A stretch of 55,097 nt of DNA from Flavobacteriales bacterium (GTDB lineage Bacteria; Bacteroidota; Bacteroidia; Flavobacteriales; UBA7430), in assembly GCA_002692065.1 (NCBI GenBank), contig NZJX01000015.1, forward strand, positions 19,750-74,846, given 5' to 3'. The translations under genes and the position numbers were made by a program. Positions 33,627-42,699 of the stretch are shown here, in pieces (position 1 is the first letter of the stretch; each line of letters starts with the position of its first letter). The notes under the pieces are model-generated. The model made no database searches, was not told the DNA's origin, and saw only the letters and a list, made by a program, of their open reading frames with translations.

Positions 33627-35048
33627 TTAAAAAAATTCTTTCTTGGACAATTGTGAATTTTCTAATTCATTTTTCAATCTTTCATTATCAATAATATTTC
33701 TAATAAAATTTCCTTTAGAATCTAATAAATCAAATTCGTAAGGAGAATTCGCATTAGAATATTCATTAATCAAAAAATTAAAGTTTTTACTAAAATAAGC
33801 ATCATTAAATCCAATTTTTTGGGAAATTTTAGTTTTATTTTTTCCATTAGTTTCAATAGAATAAATATCTCTTCTTAGTGGGCTAGCTTCGGATGATCGA
33901 TAAAATATTTTATTATTTAAATTATCATACCCATAAAATTGATCAATATCGAAATTTCCTTTGGTGATTTTATTTAGAAGTCTGCCTTTAATATCATAAT
34001 AATAAATATGATTATATCCTGATTTTTCACTTGTCCATATAAAATTATTGTCATTAGAAATAAATTCTAAATTATCATGAATTTCAATATATGCGTCATC
34101 TTTTTCTGTTAAAATTGTGGTAATTTTATTTTTTGTAACATTATGTAAAATTAATTCTAATTTATTTTGATGTCTATTTAATTTTTCTATCATCAATAAC
34201 TCGTCATTATTTGTCCATTTGATTCTTGGAATATAAAAATCGCTTTTATCTTTAAGATTAATTTTCTTTGAAATATTTTTAGCTAAATCATAAACATGAA
34301 TTTCAACTTTAGAATTTTTTTCTCCAGCTTTAGGATATTTGAACTTATATTTAGATGGATACAAACCATCGTAAATATCCATACTAAATTCTTTAACTTC
34401 CTTTTCATTGAATTTGAAATAAGCAAGTTTCGAACCACTTTTATTCCAATATATCCCATTTTTAAGCATAAATTCTTCCTCGTAGACCCAATCAGGTGAT
34501 CCATTTATTATAACATTTTTTTCTCCATCATTTGTTATTTGAATTATATTATTACTTTCAAGATTTTTAATATAAATATTATTTTCAAATACATATGAAA
34601 TATTTTTATTATCAGGTGAAAAAATAGCTATATTTTGTTTGCCAGAGGACAGATTTTCAATTGATTTTTTATCTATGTCGTAAATATAATAATTAGATTT
34701 TTTAGAATATCTATAAATTGATTCTGTTTGAGTGGAGAGTAATATTTTTGATTCATTTGGACTAAATTCATAATCATCAAATTTTAACTCATCTATATCT
34801 TTAGAATTTAATATGTTTTTTATAGAATCTCCTGTAAAGTAATCATATTTTGTAATTAATATTTTATTTTTTTTATAATTTAATGATGTGAAATGAACTC
34901 CATCATTTAGTGGTTTGTATCCCCATAAATAATCAGCTTGATATTTTCTAGAATTCCAAATATCATTCAAATCCAGAATCGAATTTTGAGCATTTATATA
35001 AAGAGAGAATTTAAATAATATAGCTAAGATCAAAAATAAATTTTTCAT
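33627..35048 (-). CDS. dipeptidyl peptidase IV, N-terminal beta-propeller fragment
   Basis: This fragment of 473 residues has a signal peptide (~1-20, INAQ), then the DPPIV_N beta-propeller. It includes SPDWVYEEEFMLKNGIYW (~183-200), the conserved Glu pair that holds the substrate's amino end, and SGSKLAYFKFNE. It stops at TAA after QLSKKEFF and lacks the catalytic triad. Confidence 0.85.
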   Translation of the reverse strand: MKNLFLILAILFKFSLYINAQNSILDLNDIWNSRKYQADYLWGYKPLNDGVHFTSLNYKKNKILITKYDYFTGDSIKNILNSKDIDELKFDDYEFSPNESKILLSTQTESIYRYSKKSNYYIYDIDKKSIENLSSGKQNIAIFSPDNKNISYVFENNIYIKNLESNNIIQITNDGEKNVIINGSPDWVYEEEFMLKNGIYWNKSGSKLAYFKFNEKEVKEFSMDIYDGLYPSKYKFKYPKAGEKNSKVEIHVYDLAKNISKKINLKDKSDFYIPRIKWTNNDELLMIEKLNRHQNKLELILHNVTKNKITTILTEKDDAYIEIHDNLEFISNDNNFIWTSEKSGYNHIYYYDIKGRLLNKITKGNFDIDQFYGYDNLNNKIFYRSSEASPLRRDIYSIETNGKNKTKISQKIGFNDAYFSKNFNFLINEYSNANSPYEFDLLDSKGNFIRNIIDNERLKNELENSQLSKKEFF

Positions 35049-35086
35049 AATTTATTTCAATTTAAATTTAATAGTTTATTAAAGTT

Positions 35087-35791
35087 TTAGTTTCTGTTGT
35101 TAAGAAAAATCATTATGTAATAGAGTAAATATGTTAAAGAGGATAAAGCTGCAACTAAATAAGTCTTTGCAGCCCAATTTAATGCATCTTTTGCTGCTGT
35201 AGTTTCATTTCCTGAGGTAATATTTGCATTTTCAAGCCATTTTACAGCTCTATTGGAAGCATCATATTCAACTGGTAAAGTGATTAAACTAAATATTGTT
35301 ACCATGAGCTGTGAAAAAATTATAGTGAGAATTACTATATCTAGAGTAAATAATCTCATAATTCCCATTCCAAACATTCCCGCAATAAATATGAAGTTAA
35401 TCATTTTAGAGCTAAAAGAAACAATAGGGACAAGTTTTGATCTCATTTCAAGCCATCTATAAGCATTTGCATGTTGAACTGCATGACCACATTCGTGTGA
35501 AGCTATAGCAGCTGAAGATATACTTTTACCATAATAGACTTCTTTACTTAAGTTAATTGTCATATTTTGGGGATTGTAATGATCAGTTAGTCTTCCAGGA
35601 ACAGATACTATACTAACTTTTGTAATCCCATGATCTATCAACATTTTTTCAGCAACTTCTTTACCTGATAAATTTGAAGAAATTTTGATTGAACTATATT
35701 TTTTTATTTTTGATTTTAGTTTAGTTTGAATAGACCATCCTATTAACAGAAATATTATAAATATTAATAACATAATAATTTTTTTTTTCAA
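35087..35791 (-). CDS. zinc metallopeptidase, YugP-like (Zn_peptidase_2)
   Basis: Membrane-bound metalloprotease-like protein of 234 residues. It has an N-terminal membrane anchor (~5-20), the segment GITKVSIVSVPGRLTDHYNP, then the zinc motif ASHECGHAVQHANAYRWLEMR (HExxH at 99-103), and hydrophobic segments (~125-170 and at the C terminus). PVEYDASNRAVKWLE (~172-186) is also conserved. It is divergent from surE. Physiological substrates are unknown. Confidence 0.9.
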   Translation of the reverse strand: MKKKIIMLLIFIIFLLIGWSIQTKLKSKIKKYSSIKISSNLSGKEVAEKMLIDHGITKVSIVSVPGRLTDHYNPQNMTINLSKEVYYGKSISSAAIASHECGHAVQHANAYRWLEMRSKLVPIVSFSSKMINFIFIAGMFGMGIMRLFTLDIVILTIIFSQLMVTIFSLITLPVEYDASNRAVKWLENANITSGNETTAAKDALNWAAKTYLVAALSSLTYLLYYIMIFLNNRN

Positions 35792-35837
35792 AATTAATTA
35801 ATATCATTGAATGAAAAGAATATTTTCTAAAAAAAAT

Positions 35838-36632
35838 ATGAACACAAAAAAACCATTAATTTTAATAGTTAATGATGATGGAATAAATTCCATGGGAATC
35901 AACTTTATTATTGAATTAGTTAAAAAAAGAGGTGAAATTGTCGTTGTTGCTCCTCAAAAAGAACAATCAGCTAAAAGTAATTCTTTGACAATAAATGAAG
36001 ACATTAGAATTAAGCAAGTTTTTAAATCTAAAAATCTCTCAAAATATTTTTGTACTGGTACCCCAACTGATTGTGTGAAAATTGCAATTAATAAAATTGT
36101 AAAAAGATGTCCAAATCTTTGTATTTCAGGAATTAATCATGGGTCAAATTCATCAATAAATGTCTACTATTCAGGAACAGTTGCTGCTGCTTTAGAGGCA
36201 TCAATTAATGGTATACCATCCTTAGCTTTTTCATTATTAGATTATTCATTAAATCCAAATTTTTATGAAGCTAAAGAGTATATTTTAAATATTATTGATA
36301 AGATTTTACAAACAAATATTTCAGATTTTAACTACAAACAAAAAAATTATATTCAAAGTAAACTTTGTCTAAACATCAATATTCCTAACGTTAAAAAAGA
36401 AAAAATTAAAGGAGTTAAAGTTTGCCGGCAAGCAAGATCAAAATGGACCGAAAATTATATATTAACTGATAATAAAGAAAGTTTTAAATTGACTGGTCAA
36501 TTAAATAATTTAGATCAAAATGATGAAAATGATCTTTCATTGTTAGAAAAAAATTTTATTACAGTAGTCCCAATAAATCCAGATAGAACCTTCTATGAAA
36601 TGATAAAACAAATTAATTATTTAAATGAATAA
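35838..36632 (+). CDS. surE: 5'/3'-nucleotidase SurE
   Basis: Metal-dependent phosphatase acting on nucleoside monophosphates, linked to stress survival. The N terminus carries the metal-binding LIVNDDGINSMG. VAPQKEQSAKSNSLT, CTGTPTDCVKIAI and GINHGSNSSINVYYSGTVAAALEA follow. I placed the start at ATG 35838 (MNTKKPLILI), which fits the family; an in-frame ATG at 35811 would add nine residues. The 3' end overlaps a small membrane-protein gene by eight bases, and lpxB follows. Confidence 0.92.
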   Translation: MNTKKPLILIVNDDGINSMGINFIIELVKKRGEIVVVAPQKEQSAKSNSLTINEDIRIKQVFKSKNLSKYFCTGTPTDCVKIAINKIVKRCPNLCISGINHGSNSSINVYYSGTVAAALEASINGIPSLAFSLLDYSLNPNFYEAKEYILNIIDKILQTNISDFNYKQKNYIQSKLCLNINIPNVKKEKIKGVKVCRQARSKWTENYILTDNKESFKLTGQLNNLDQNDENDLSLLEKNFITVVPINPDRTFYEMIKQINYLNE

Positions 36633-36891
36633 AATCAACGATAATTTTATTGTAGGAATTTTTATTGGATCGATTTGTCCTGTAATAGTTTATTTTTTTT
36701 TAAATATTTTAATCAAAAATATTTTAAGGGAATCTACAATTCATGTAATATGTTTGATGATTAATTTCCCTCTCTTAAGAATATTTTTGATAAATTATGA
36801 AAAGGATAAGTTGGGTAGAGGTATACTTTTTATTTCATTTGTACTTACTGCTTTATTTATATTTAAACATGATATGATTCAACTTTTTTAA
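36625..36891 (+). CDS. small membrane protein between surE and lpxB
   Basis: Protein of 88 residues with three hydrophobic stretches (~10-30, 38-55, 66-82) separated by short charged turns and ending in HDMIQLF. It overlaps surE by eight bases and ends one base before lpxB, so it is translationally linked to both. I do not recognise a named family. Confidence 0.7.
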   Translation: MNKINDNFIVGIFIGSICPVIVYFFLNILIKNILRESTIHVICLMINFPLLRIFLINYEKDKLGRGILFISFVLTALFIFKHDMIQLF

Positions 36892-36892
36892 G

Positions 36893-38005
36893 ATGAGATA
36901 TTATATAATAGCTGGGGAAAAGTCAGGAGATTTACATGCATCAAATTTATTAAAATATATCTCTACATATGATAAAAAACATGATTTTAGAGGTTTTGGT
37001 GGTAATAATATGAAATCAGTAGGAGTGAATCTTTCAAAAGAATTAAGTGATTTACAAATAATGGGATTTTATGAGATTTTTTTTAATTTGAAGAAAATAT
37101 ATGGAAATCTTTCATTTTGTAAAAAAGATATAAGGTCTTTTAATCCAGATTTAATAATATTAGTTGATTATTCGGGCTTTAATTTGAAAATTTCAAATTT
37201 CGCGAAAAATAATAATTTTAGAGTTGTTTATTATATTACCCCTAAAGTATGGGCATGGAATAGAAGTAGAATAAAAAAAATTAAAAGAAATGTGAACGCA
37301 ATTTATTGCATTCTTCCATTTGAAAAAGAATATTTTTTAAAATATAATTGTGAAGTTGAATATTATGGAAATCCATTGATAGATTCCATTAATAATTATA
37401 AAATAAATAAATCAAATTTTAGATTCGATAAAAAAAATAATAAACATATAGTTGCTTTGTTACCTGGAAGTAGAGAGTCTGAGATATTGCAAACCATGCC
37501 ATATTTAATTCAATTACCAAGTTATTTTCCGAATTGCGAATTTTATGTAGCTTGTTCAAATAATATTAAGAAAGAGATTTACAGAAAGTTTTCAAACAAC
37601 TCAAAAATGTATTTTATATATAATCAAACTTATGATTTACTGAGTAAATCTCACGTGGCAATTGTAACTTCAGGAACAGCAACTTTAGAAGCGGCTATGT
37701 TTAAAATCCCTCAATTAGTAATATATAAAACAAGTTTTCTTTCTTACATAATCGCTAAAACATTTATAAAAGTTAAATTTATTTCTTTAGTGAATTTAAT
37801 TTTAAATAAAAATGTTGTAACTGAACTTATTCAATATGACTTAAATATCAAGAGTCTATTAAGAGAATTTAATCATTTGTTTATAAGAGAAAAAAGAATT
37901 TCAATGATAAAATCATATGATATATTGATCAAAAAATTGGGCAAGAATTCACCCTCACAAAAAATTGCAAAATCAATTTTAAACAAGTTTTATAATGAGA
38001 CTTAG
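36893..38005 (+). CDS. lpxB: lipid-A-disaccharide synthase
   Basis: GT19 glycosyltransferase that condenses UDP-2,3-diacylglucosamine with lipid X to form the lipid A disaccharide at the inner membrane. It has 370 residues. Marks are YIIAGEKSGDLHASNLL (~4-20), FRGFGGNNM, YYITPKVWAWNRSRIKKIKR (~116-135), FYGNPLID-type YYGNPLID, LLPGSRESEI (~190-199) and TSGTATLEAA (~259-268). It shows that the cell makes lipid A. Its end overlaps the M1 peptidase gene by 11 bases. Confidence 0.95.
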   Translation: MRYYIIAGEKSGDLHASNLLKYISTYDKKHDFRGFGGNNMKSVGVNLSKELSDLQIMGFYEIFFNLKKIYGNLSFCKKDIRSFNPDLIILVDYSGFNLKISNFAKNNNFRVVYYITPKVWAWNRSRIKKIKRNVNAIYCILPFEKEYFLKYNCEVEYYGNPLIDSINNYKINKSNFRFDKKNNKHIVALLPGSRESEILQTMPYLIQLPSYFPNCEFYVACSNNIKKEIYRKFSNNSKMYFIYNQTYDLLSKSHVAIVTSGTATLEAAMFKIPQLVIYKTSFLSYIIAKTFIKVKFISLVNLILNKNVVTELIQYDLNIKSLLREFNHLFIREKRISMIKSYDILIKKLGKNSPSQKIAKSILNKFYNET

Positions 38006-39638
38006 TCTTTATTTTTTTTTCTTTCTCCTTTCGAAATATTATTTATTTGGACAAATATTTTCGTATGAGGATAGTTTGAGAGGATTTTTAAATGAAAATA
38101 GAAAATGGTTTGATGTGAAATATTATAATTTAAATTTAGATGTAAATTTCAATAATAGATCAATTTCTGGATATAACGATATTTTTTTTAATGTTATTGA
38201 TTCTAAATGTGTTATGCAATTAGATTTAGATAAAAAACTTAAAATTGATAGTGTAGTTTTCAATAACAATAAATTAGAATTTAGAAGAAAATTTAATTCA
38301 TTTTTCTTAACCTTCAGTAAAAAACTTGAAGTAAATAAGAATTATAAACTAAGAATTTATTATAATGGAACTCCCAAGGAAGCTATTAATCCCCCATGGG
38401 ATGGTGGTTTTGTATGGTTAAAAGATTATAACAATTTTAATTGGTTAGGAGTTGCATGTCAGGGTGATGGTGCTTCAATCTGGTGGCCATGTAAAGATCA
38501 TTTATCAGATAAACCTGATAGTATGAGAGTAACGTGTAAAATTCCAAAAAAATTAAAATTTATATGTAATGGAAATATAGAATCTGATTCATTAATAAAC
38601 GACATTAAAAGACAAACTACATGGAAAATTTCATATCCAATAAATATTTATAATGTATCACTATATATAGGTAATTATGTAAATATAAATGATATGTATT
38701 TTTCAGATAATGATTCATTATTTATTGATTATTATGTAATTGAGGGTAATGAAAATATAGCTTTTAATCACTTTAAACAAGTCAAACCGATGCTAAAAGT
38801 TTATGAAGAATTATTTGATAAATACCCATTTTGGGACGATGGATTTGCTTTAATAGAATCTTCTTATCCTGGTATGGAACATCAAAGTGGAATAGCTTAT
38901 GGTAATAATTTTAAAAATGGGTATCTTGGTAAATATCCTAAGAATATAGATTTTGATTTTATCATTATTCATGAATCTGCTCATGAATATTGGGGTAATA
39001 GCGTAAGTGTTGATGATATATGTGAATTATGGATTCATGAGAGTTTTGCTACATATACTGAAGCTCTTTTTGTTGAAAAAAAATATGGTTTTGAATCAAT
39101 GTTGGATTATTTACTTCATCAAAAAAAATTAATCAAAAATGACAAGCCTATCATTGGAGTTCATGGAGTTAATTCTTCTGGAAGTAAAATTGATATGTAT
39201 TATAAAGGTTCTTGGATGTTACATTCAATTAGAAATATAGTTTTAAATGATTCTTTATGGTTTAAAACAATAAAAGATTTTTATAATGTTTACAAGTTTA
39301 AAATTATATCAACAGAAGATGTTGTAAAATATTTTTCAAAAAAATTAAAATATAACTTAGAACCAATTTTTTCAAAGTTTTTGAAATCAAAAAATCTACC
39401 AGTCCTTGAGTATTATTTCGAAAATAATAATAACATTAATTTTGACTTAAATTATAAGTGGGATATTGAATCAAAAAATTTTAATATGCCTATTTCAATA
39501 TTAATTGATAGTCAGAGGATTTTATTATTCCCTGGAAGTGAATTCAAAAAAATTAGTTTAAATATTAAAGCTGAAAGTCAATGTATTTTTGAAAATAATT
39601 ATTATTTGTATGAAAAGTTAAAATATAAAAAACATTAG
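37995..39638 (+). CDS. M1-family metallopeptidase, exported
   Basis: Zinc aminopeptidase-like protein of 547 residues, shorter than classic PepN (~870) but normal for the short bacterial M1 group. It has a signal peptide (~1-20), then the N-terminal beta domain, exopeptidase motif YPGMEHQSG (~291-299; GMEH in place of GAMEN), zinc motif HESAHEYWGN (~326-335) and the distal Glu in ELWIHESFATYTEA (Glu349). The gene overlaps lpxB by 11 bases. Together with the peptidase IV and peptide transporter genes it indicates protein scavenging. Confidence 0.9.
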   Translation: MRLSLYFFFFLLSKYYLFGQIFSYEDSLRGFLNENRKWFDVKYYNLNLDVNFNNRSISGYNDIFFNVIDSKCVMQLDLDKKLKIDSVVFNNNKLEFRRKFNSFFLTFSKKLEVNKNYKLRIYYNGTPKEAINPPWDGGFVWLKDYNNFNWLGVACQGDGASIWWPCKDHLSDKPDSMRVTCKIPKKLKFICNGNIESDSLINDIKRQTTWKISYPINIYNVSLYIGNYVNINDMYFSDNDSLFIDYYVIEGNENIAFNHFKQVKPMLKVYEELFDKYPFWDDGFALIESSYPGMEHQSGIAYGNNFKNGYLGKYPKNIDFDFIIIHESAHEYWGNSVSVDDICELWIHESFATYTEALFVEKKYGFESMLDYLLHQKKLIKNDKPIIGVHGVNSSGSKIDMYYKGSWMLHSIRNIVLNDSLWFKTIKDFYNVYKFKIISTEDVVKYFSKKLKYNLEPIFSKFLKSKNLPVLEYYFENNNNINFDLNYKWDIESKNFNMPISILIDSQRILLFPGSEFKKISLNIKAESQCIFENNYYLYEKLKYKKH

Positions 39639-39664
39639 ATTTTGCAAACTAAAATAATTAATTA

Positions 39665-39672
39665 TAAATTTG
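39665..39672 (+). promoter_or_regulatory. -7 box for rpmG
   Basis: TAAATTTG, ending 20 bases before the rpmG ATG. Confidence 0.5.
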
Positions 39673-39692
39673 TCATCTTTTAATCAAATACA

Positions 39693-39875
39693 ATGGCAAA
39701 AAAAGGAAATAGAATTCAAGTTATATTAGAATGTATAGAACACAGGAAATCTGGACTTCCTGGTGCATCGAGATATATAACTACAAAGAATAAAAAAAAT
39801 ACACCAGACAGATTAGAACTAAAAAAATTCAATCCTGTTTTAAAGAAAATGACTATTCATAAAGAAATTAAATAA
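39693..39875 (+). CDS. rpmG: 50S ribosomal protein L33
   Basis: Protein of 60 residues with the L33 pattern [36 protein letters not shown] and [15 protein letters not shown]. Only one Cys is left, so it is the non-zinc-ribbon type. DUF4295 and ftsY follow as in other Bacteroidota, but rpmB (L28), which usually precedes it, is not here; an M1 peptidase gene takes its place. Confidence 0.95.
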   Translation: MAKKGNRIQVILECIEHRKSGLPGASRYITTKNKKNTPDRLELKKFNPVLKKMTIHKEIK

Positions 39876-39881
39876 GTAATT

Positions 39882-40034
39882 ATGGCAAAGAAAGTTGTTG
39901 CCTCCCTCCAAAAAAGAGGAGCTAAAGATTTTACTAAGGTGATCAAAATGATCAAAGTATCCAAGACAGGTTCTTATACTTTCAAAGAGGAAATTTTGTT
40001 TAAGGATAATATTAAAGGTTTTTTAAATAATTAA
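39882..40034 (+). CDS. DUF4295 small basic protein
   Basis: Fifty-residue basic protein: MAKKVVASLQKRGAKDF, then KVIKMIKVSKTGSYTF and a C-terminal FLNN. It matches DUF4295, a Bacteroidota family encoded between rpmG and ftsY and thought to be ribosome-associated; its function is not established. It starts six bases after the rpmG stop. Confidence 0.88.
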   Translation: MAKKVVASLQKRGAKDFTKVIKMIKVSKTGSYTFKEEILFKDNIKGFLNN

Positions 40035-40097
40035 ATTTTTAAAACTTTCATTAAAACTTCTTTCATTTTGTCAGGAGTTTTTTTTATAAATATACTT

Positions 40098-41030
40098 ATG
40101 TCTTTTTTAAATTTCTTCGACAGATTTAATAAAAAAAAATTAGATGATAGTCTATCAAAGACTAAACAGAATTTTTTTTCAAAACTTTCTAGAATTTTCG
40201 TTGGAAAGTCTAGGATTAATTCAGAAATTTTAGATAAAATTGAAGAATTATTGATTTCTTCAGATATTGGTATTAATACAACCTTCAAAATAATTGATGA
40301 ATTAGAGAAAAGAGTAAAAAAAGATAAATACTTAAATTCTGAGGAACTAAGCTTAATGCTTAAAAATATAATTTCTAATTTATTAAAAGATACACCTCCT
40401 ATTAATATTCCATCAACTAAACCATATGTAATTTTAGTTGTTGGAGTCAACGGAGTTGGAAAAACTACTACTATTGCAAAATTGGCTAATATGTACAAAA
40501 AAAAAGGTTTTTCAGTCGCTCTAGCTGCTGGAGACACTTACAGAGCTGCTGCTATAGATCAACTAGAGATTTGGACTAAAAGAATTAATATTCCATTAAT
40601 TAAAAGATCCATGGGATCAGATCCAGCCTCAGTTATATTTGATTCAATATCTTATTCAAAAGATAATAAAGTTGATTTCTTAATTATCGATACTGCTGGT
40701 AGATTGCATAATAAAATAAATTTGATGAATGAACTTGAGAAAATTTCAAATGTAATTGAAAAAAAATTGTCATATAAAGCAAATGAAGTTCTTTTAGTTT
40801 TAGATGCTACCACAGGTCAAAATGCTGTTAACCAAGCTAAAGAATTTATATCTAAAACAAATGTAAATAATATTGTTTTAACTAAAATTGATGGAACAGC
40901 TAAAGGAGGCATTGTAATTTCAGTATCTGATCAGTTTAATATTCCAATCAAATATTTATGTTTAGGAGAAAAAATTGACGATATTCAGCTTTTTAATAAG
41001 GATGAATTCATTGACTCATTACTAAAATAA
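40098..41030 (+). CDS. ftsY: signal recognition particle receptor FtsY
   Basis: SRP-receptor GTPase that docks ribosome-nascent chain complexes at the inner membrane. It has 310 residues from the ATG at 40098 (MSFLNFFDRF); a TTG 30 bases upstream is in frame but adds an unlikely leader. The four-helix N domain is followed by the G domain with VVGVNGVGKTTTIAKLA, AAGDTYRAAAIDQLEIW, DTAGRLHNK and TKIDGTAKGG. It lacks the long acidic N-terminal domain of enteric FtsY, as is normal in Bacteroidota. Confidence 0.95.
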   Translation: MSFLNFFDRFNKKKLDDSLSKTKQNFFSKLSRIFVGKSRINSEILDKIEELLISSDIGINTTFKIIDELEKRVKKDKYLNSEELSLMLKNIISNLLKDTPPINIPSTKPYVILVVGVNGVGKTTTIAKLANMYKKKGFSVALAAGDTYRAAAIDQLEIWTKRINIPLIKRSMGSDPASVIFDSISYSKDNKVDFLIIDTAGRLHNKINLMNELEKISNVIEKKLSYKANEVLLVLDATTGQNAVNQAKEFISKTNVNNIVLTKIDGTAKGGIVISVSDQFNIPIKYLCLGEKIDDIQLFNKDEFIDSLLK

Positions 41031-41046
41031 TTTCATAATTTATATC

Positions 41047-42630
41047 ATGAATTTAAATGAAATCCCATACAATTCTGTAGATATCTATAAAAATATAATT
41101 AAGGATTATTTAAATGATAAAGCATATTTATCTAAGTTTTATTCAAATTATCCCAGAATTTCTTCATTTAAGGACCAAATTGATATTAAAAATGAACAAA
41201 ATATCGATAGAAATATATTGGTTAGTGAACTATTAGCACAATATCACACAATTGAATTTAAAAAAAAAGTACATAATAATATTTTAAGTTTAAAAAAAAA
41301 AAATACGTTTACAGTTTGTTCTGGTCATCAATTATCTCTTCTAACGGGCCCAGTATACTATATTTATAAGATTCTCAATACTATAAGCATTTGTGAAAAA
41401 CTCAATATCAAATATAAAAATTATAATTTTGTGCCAATTTTTTGGATGCATACTGAAGACCATGACTTTGAAGAAATAAATAATTTTAATTTCAATAATT
41501 CAAAAATAAAGTGGGATAATTGTTATGAGAGTTTTTCAGTAACAGGTAAAATGTCTACAAAATCTTTGGAGGAAGTCGTAGACGAATTAAAATTGTCCGA
41601 TAAAAATTATTCATCAATAATTGATTTATTGAAAAATTTTTATTTGAAAAACAATAATCTTGCAGAATCCACTAGAAAAATATTAAATTATTTATTTTCA
41701 GATTATGGTTTAATTATTATTGATCCCAATTCTAAAACATTAAAACAGCAAATTATTCATCTTATAGAATCTGATATTATAAATAATTCAAGTAAAGATA
41801 TAATTAATAAAACCACAGATCTATTAGGTTATTCTCAAGCATTTGCAAGAGATATTAATTTTTTTTATTTGCATGATAATTTAAGATCAAGAATCATTAA
41901 GGAAGGAAATAAATATAAGGTGATCAATACTGAATTTATTTTTTCCGAACAAGAAATTAAAAAAAAAATTAATGAAAGTCCAACCTCTTTCAGTCCAAAT
42001 GTATTATTAAGACCTCTTTATCAAGAACTTATATTACCAAATTTAGCAGTTGTTGGGGGACAAAATGAAATTTTATATTGGTTACAGCTGAAACAATTAT
42101 TTAAAACTCATTCAATATCATTTCCCATTTTATTTTTAAGAAATTCTGCCTTTATATTAAATACTCGATTTAATAATTATATAGACAATTTAAAATTATC
42201 TTATTTAGATTTTTTTGAGGATGAAAATCATATTTTCAAAAAATTCATTTCATTTAATAATAAAAATGACTCTCATTTAAGTTGTTATAGAACAAAAATT
42301 GTTAAATTATACAATGAATTCAAGTTATTTTATGATGATAAGGATATAATTAGATCTATTAATTTTGAACTAAAGAAGAATTTAAGATCATTTGATAACT
42401 TTGAAAGAAAAATTTTAAAATATCAAAAAAATAATTTTGAAAAAGATTTAAATAGAATAAAAAAAATAAAGTATCTTTTTTTTCCAGATAACAAACCTCA
42501 GGAAAGAGTAATTAATTTTTTTCAGTTATGTTCAGAAGATAATGTAAATCAAAAAAAAATAATATATTTATTGAAAAATGAATTAGATCCTTTTAACAAT
42601 AATTTAAAGATTATTTTGATTGATAATTAA
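41047..42630 (+). CDS. bshC: bacillithiol biosynthesis cysteine-adding enzyme
   Basis: Adds cysteine to GlcN-malate in the last step of bacillithiol synthesis. It has 527 residues, the family length. Marks are CSGHQLSLLTGPVYYIYKILNTI (~98-120), FVPIFWMHTEDHDFEEIN (~135-152), FLRNSAFIL in the second half and a C-terminal coiled-coil region. It implies that this organism uses bacillithiol rather than glutathione as its low-molecular-weight thiol. It follows ftsY by 16 bases; the partners bshA and bshB are not in the window. Confidence 0.92.
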   Translation: MNLNEIPYNSVDIYKNIIKDYLNDKAYLSKFYSNYPRISSFKDQIDIKNEQNIDRNILVSELLAQYHTIEFKKKVHNNILSLKKKNTFTVCSGHQLSLLTGPVYYIYKILNTISICEKLNIKYKNYNFVPIFWMHTEDHDFEEINNFNFNNSKIKWDNCYESFSVTGKMSTKSLEEVVDELKLSDKNYSSIIDLLKNFYLKNNNLAESTRKILNYLFSDYGLIIIDPNSKTLKQQIIHLIESDIINNSSKDIINKTTDLLGYSQAFARDINFFYLHDNLRSRIIKEGNKYKVINTEFIFSEQEIKKKINESPTSFSPNVLLRPLYQELILPNLAVVGGQNEILYWLQLKQLFKTHSISFPILFLRNSAFILNTRFNNYIDNLKLSYLDFFEDENHIFKKFISFNNKNDSHLSCYRTKIVKLYNEFKLFYDDKDIIRSINFELKKNLRSFDNFERKILKYQKNNFEKDLNRIKKIKYLFFPDNKPQERVINFFQLCSEDNVNQKKIIYLLKNELDPFNNNLKIILIDN

Positions 42631-42699
42631 TTAAAAATGTTATTAAACTCTTATCTGATTTAGATTGTTTGAGTTTAGTATTTATAAATTGAAACAAAA

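Larger units (their letters stand above)
32883..35048 (-). pseudogene. dipeptidyl peptidase IV (S9B) interrupted by an in-frame TAA
   Basis: Read as one frame from ATG 35048 to 32883, the gene has 722 codons, the usual dipeptidyl peptidase IV length, with a single TAA at 33627-33629. Both sides of the stop are in the same frame, and the sequence immediately after it (FTNSSNIDLNGWIIKPP...) continues the family pattern. The lesion is therefore a nonsense codon rather than a frameshift. Explanations are a recent pseudogene, read-through, or a base error (AAA to TAA would be one change). The enzyme would remove Xaa-Pro dipeptides outside the cytoplasm. Confidence 0.8.

Noticed and set aside
33541-33632. 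Frameshift at the T7 run in the dipeptidyl peptidase IV gene
   Set aside because: The distance between the two halves is a multiple of three and the residues after TAA continue the family sequence in the same frame, so the lesion is a nonsense codon, not a frameshift.
40031-40537. Minus-strand frame of 168 codons opposite ftsY
   Set aside because: It lies antisense to clearly conserved FtsY GTPase motifs and has no recognisable protein features.
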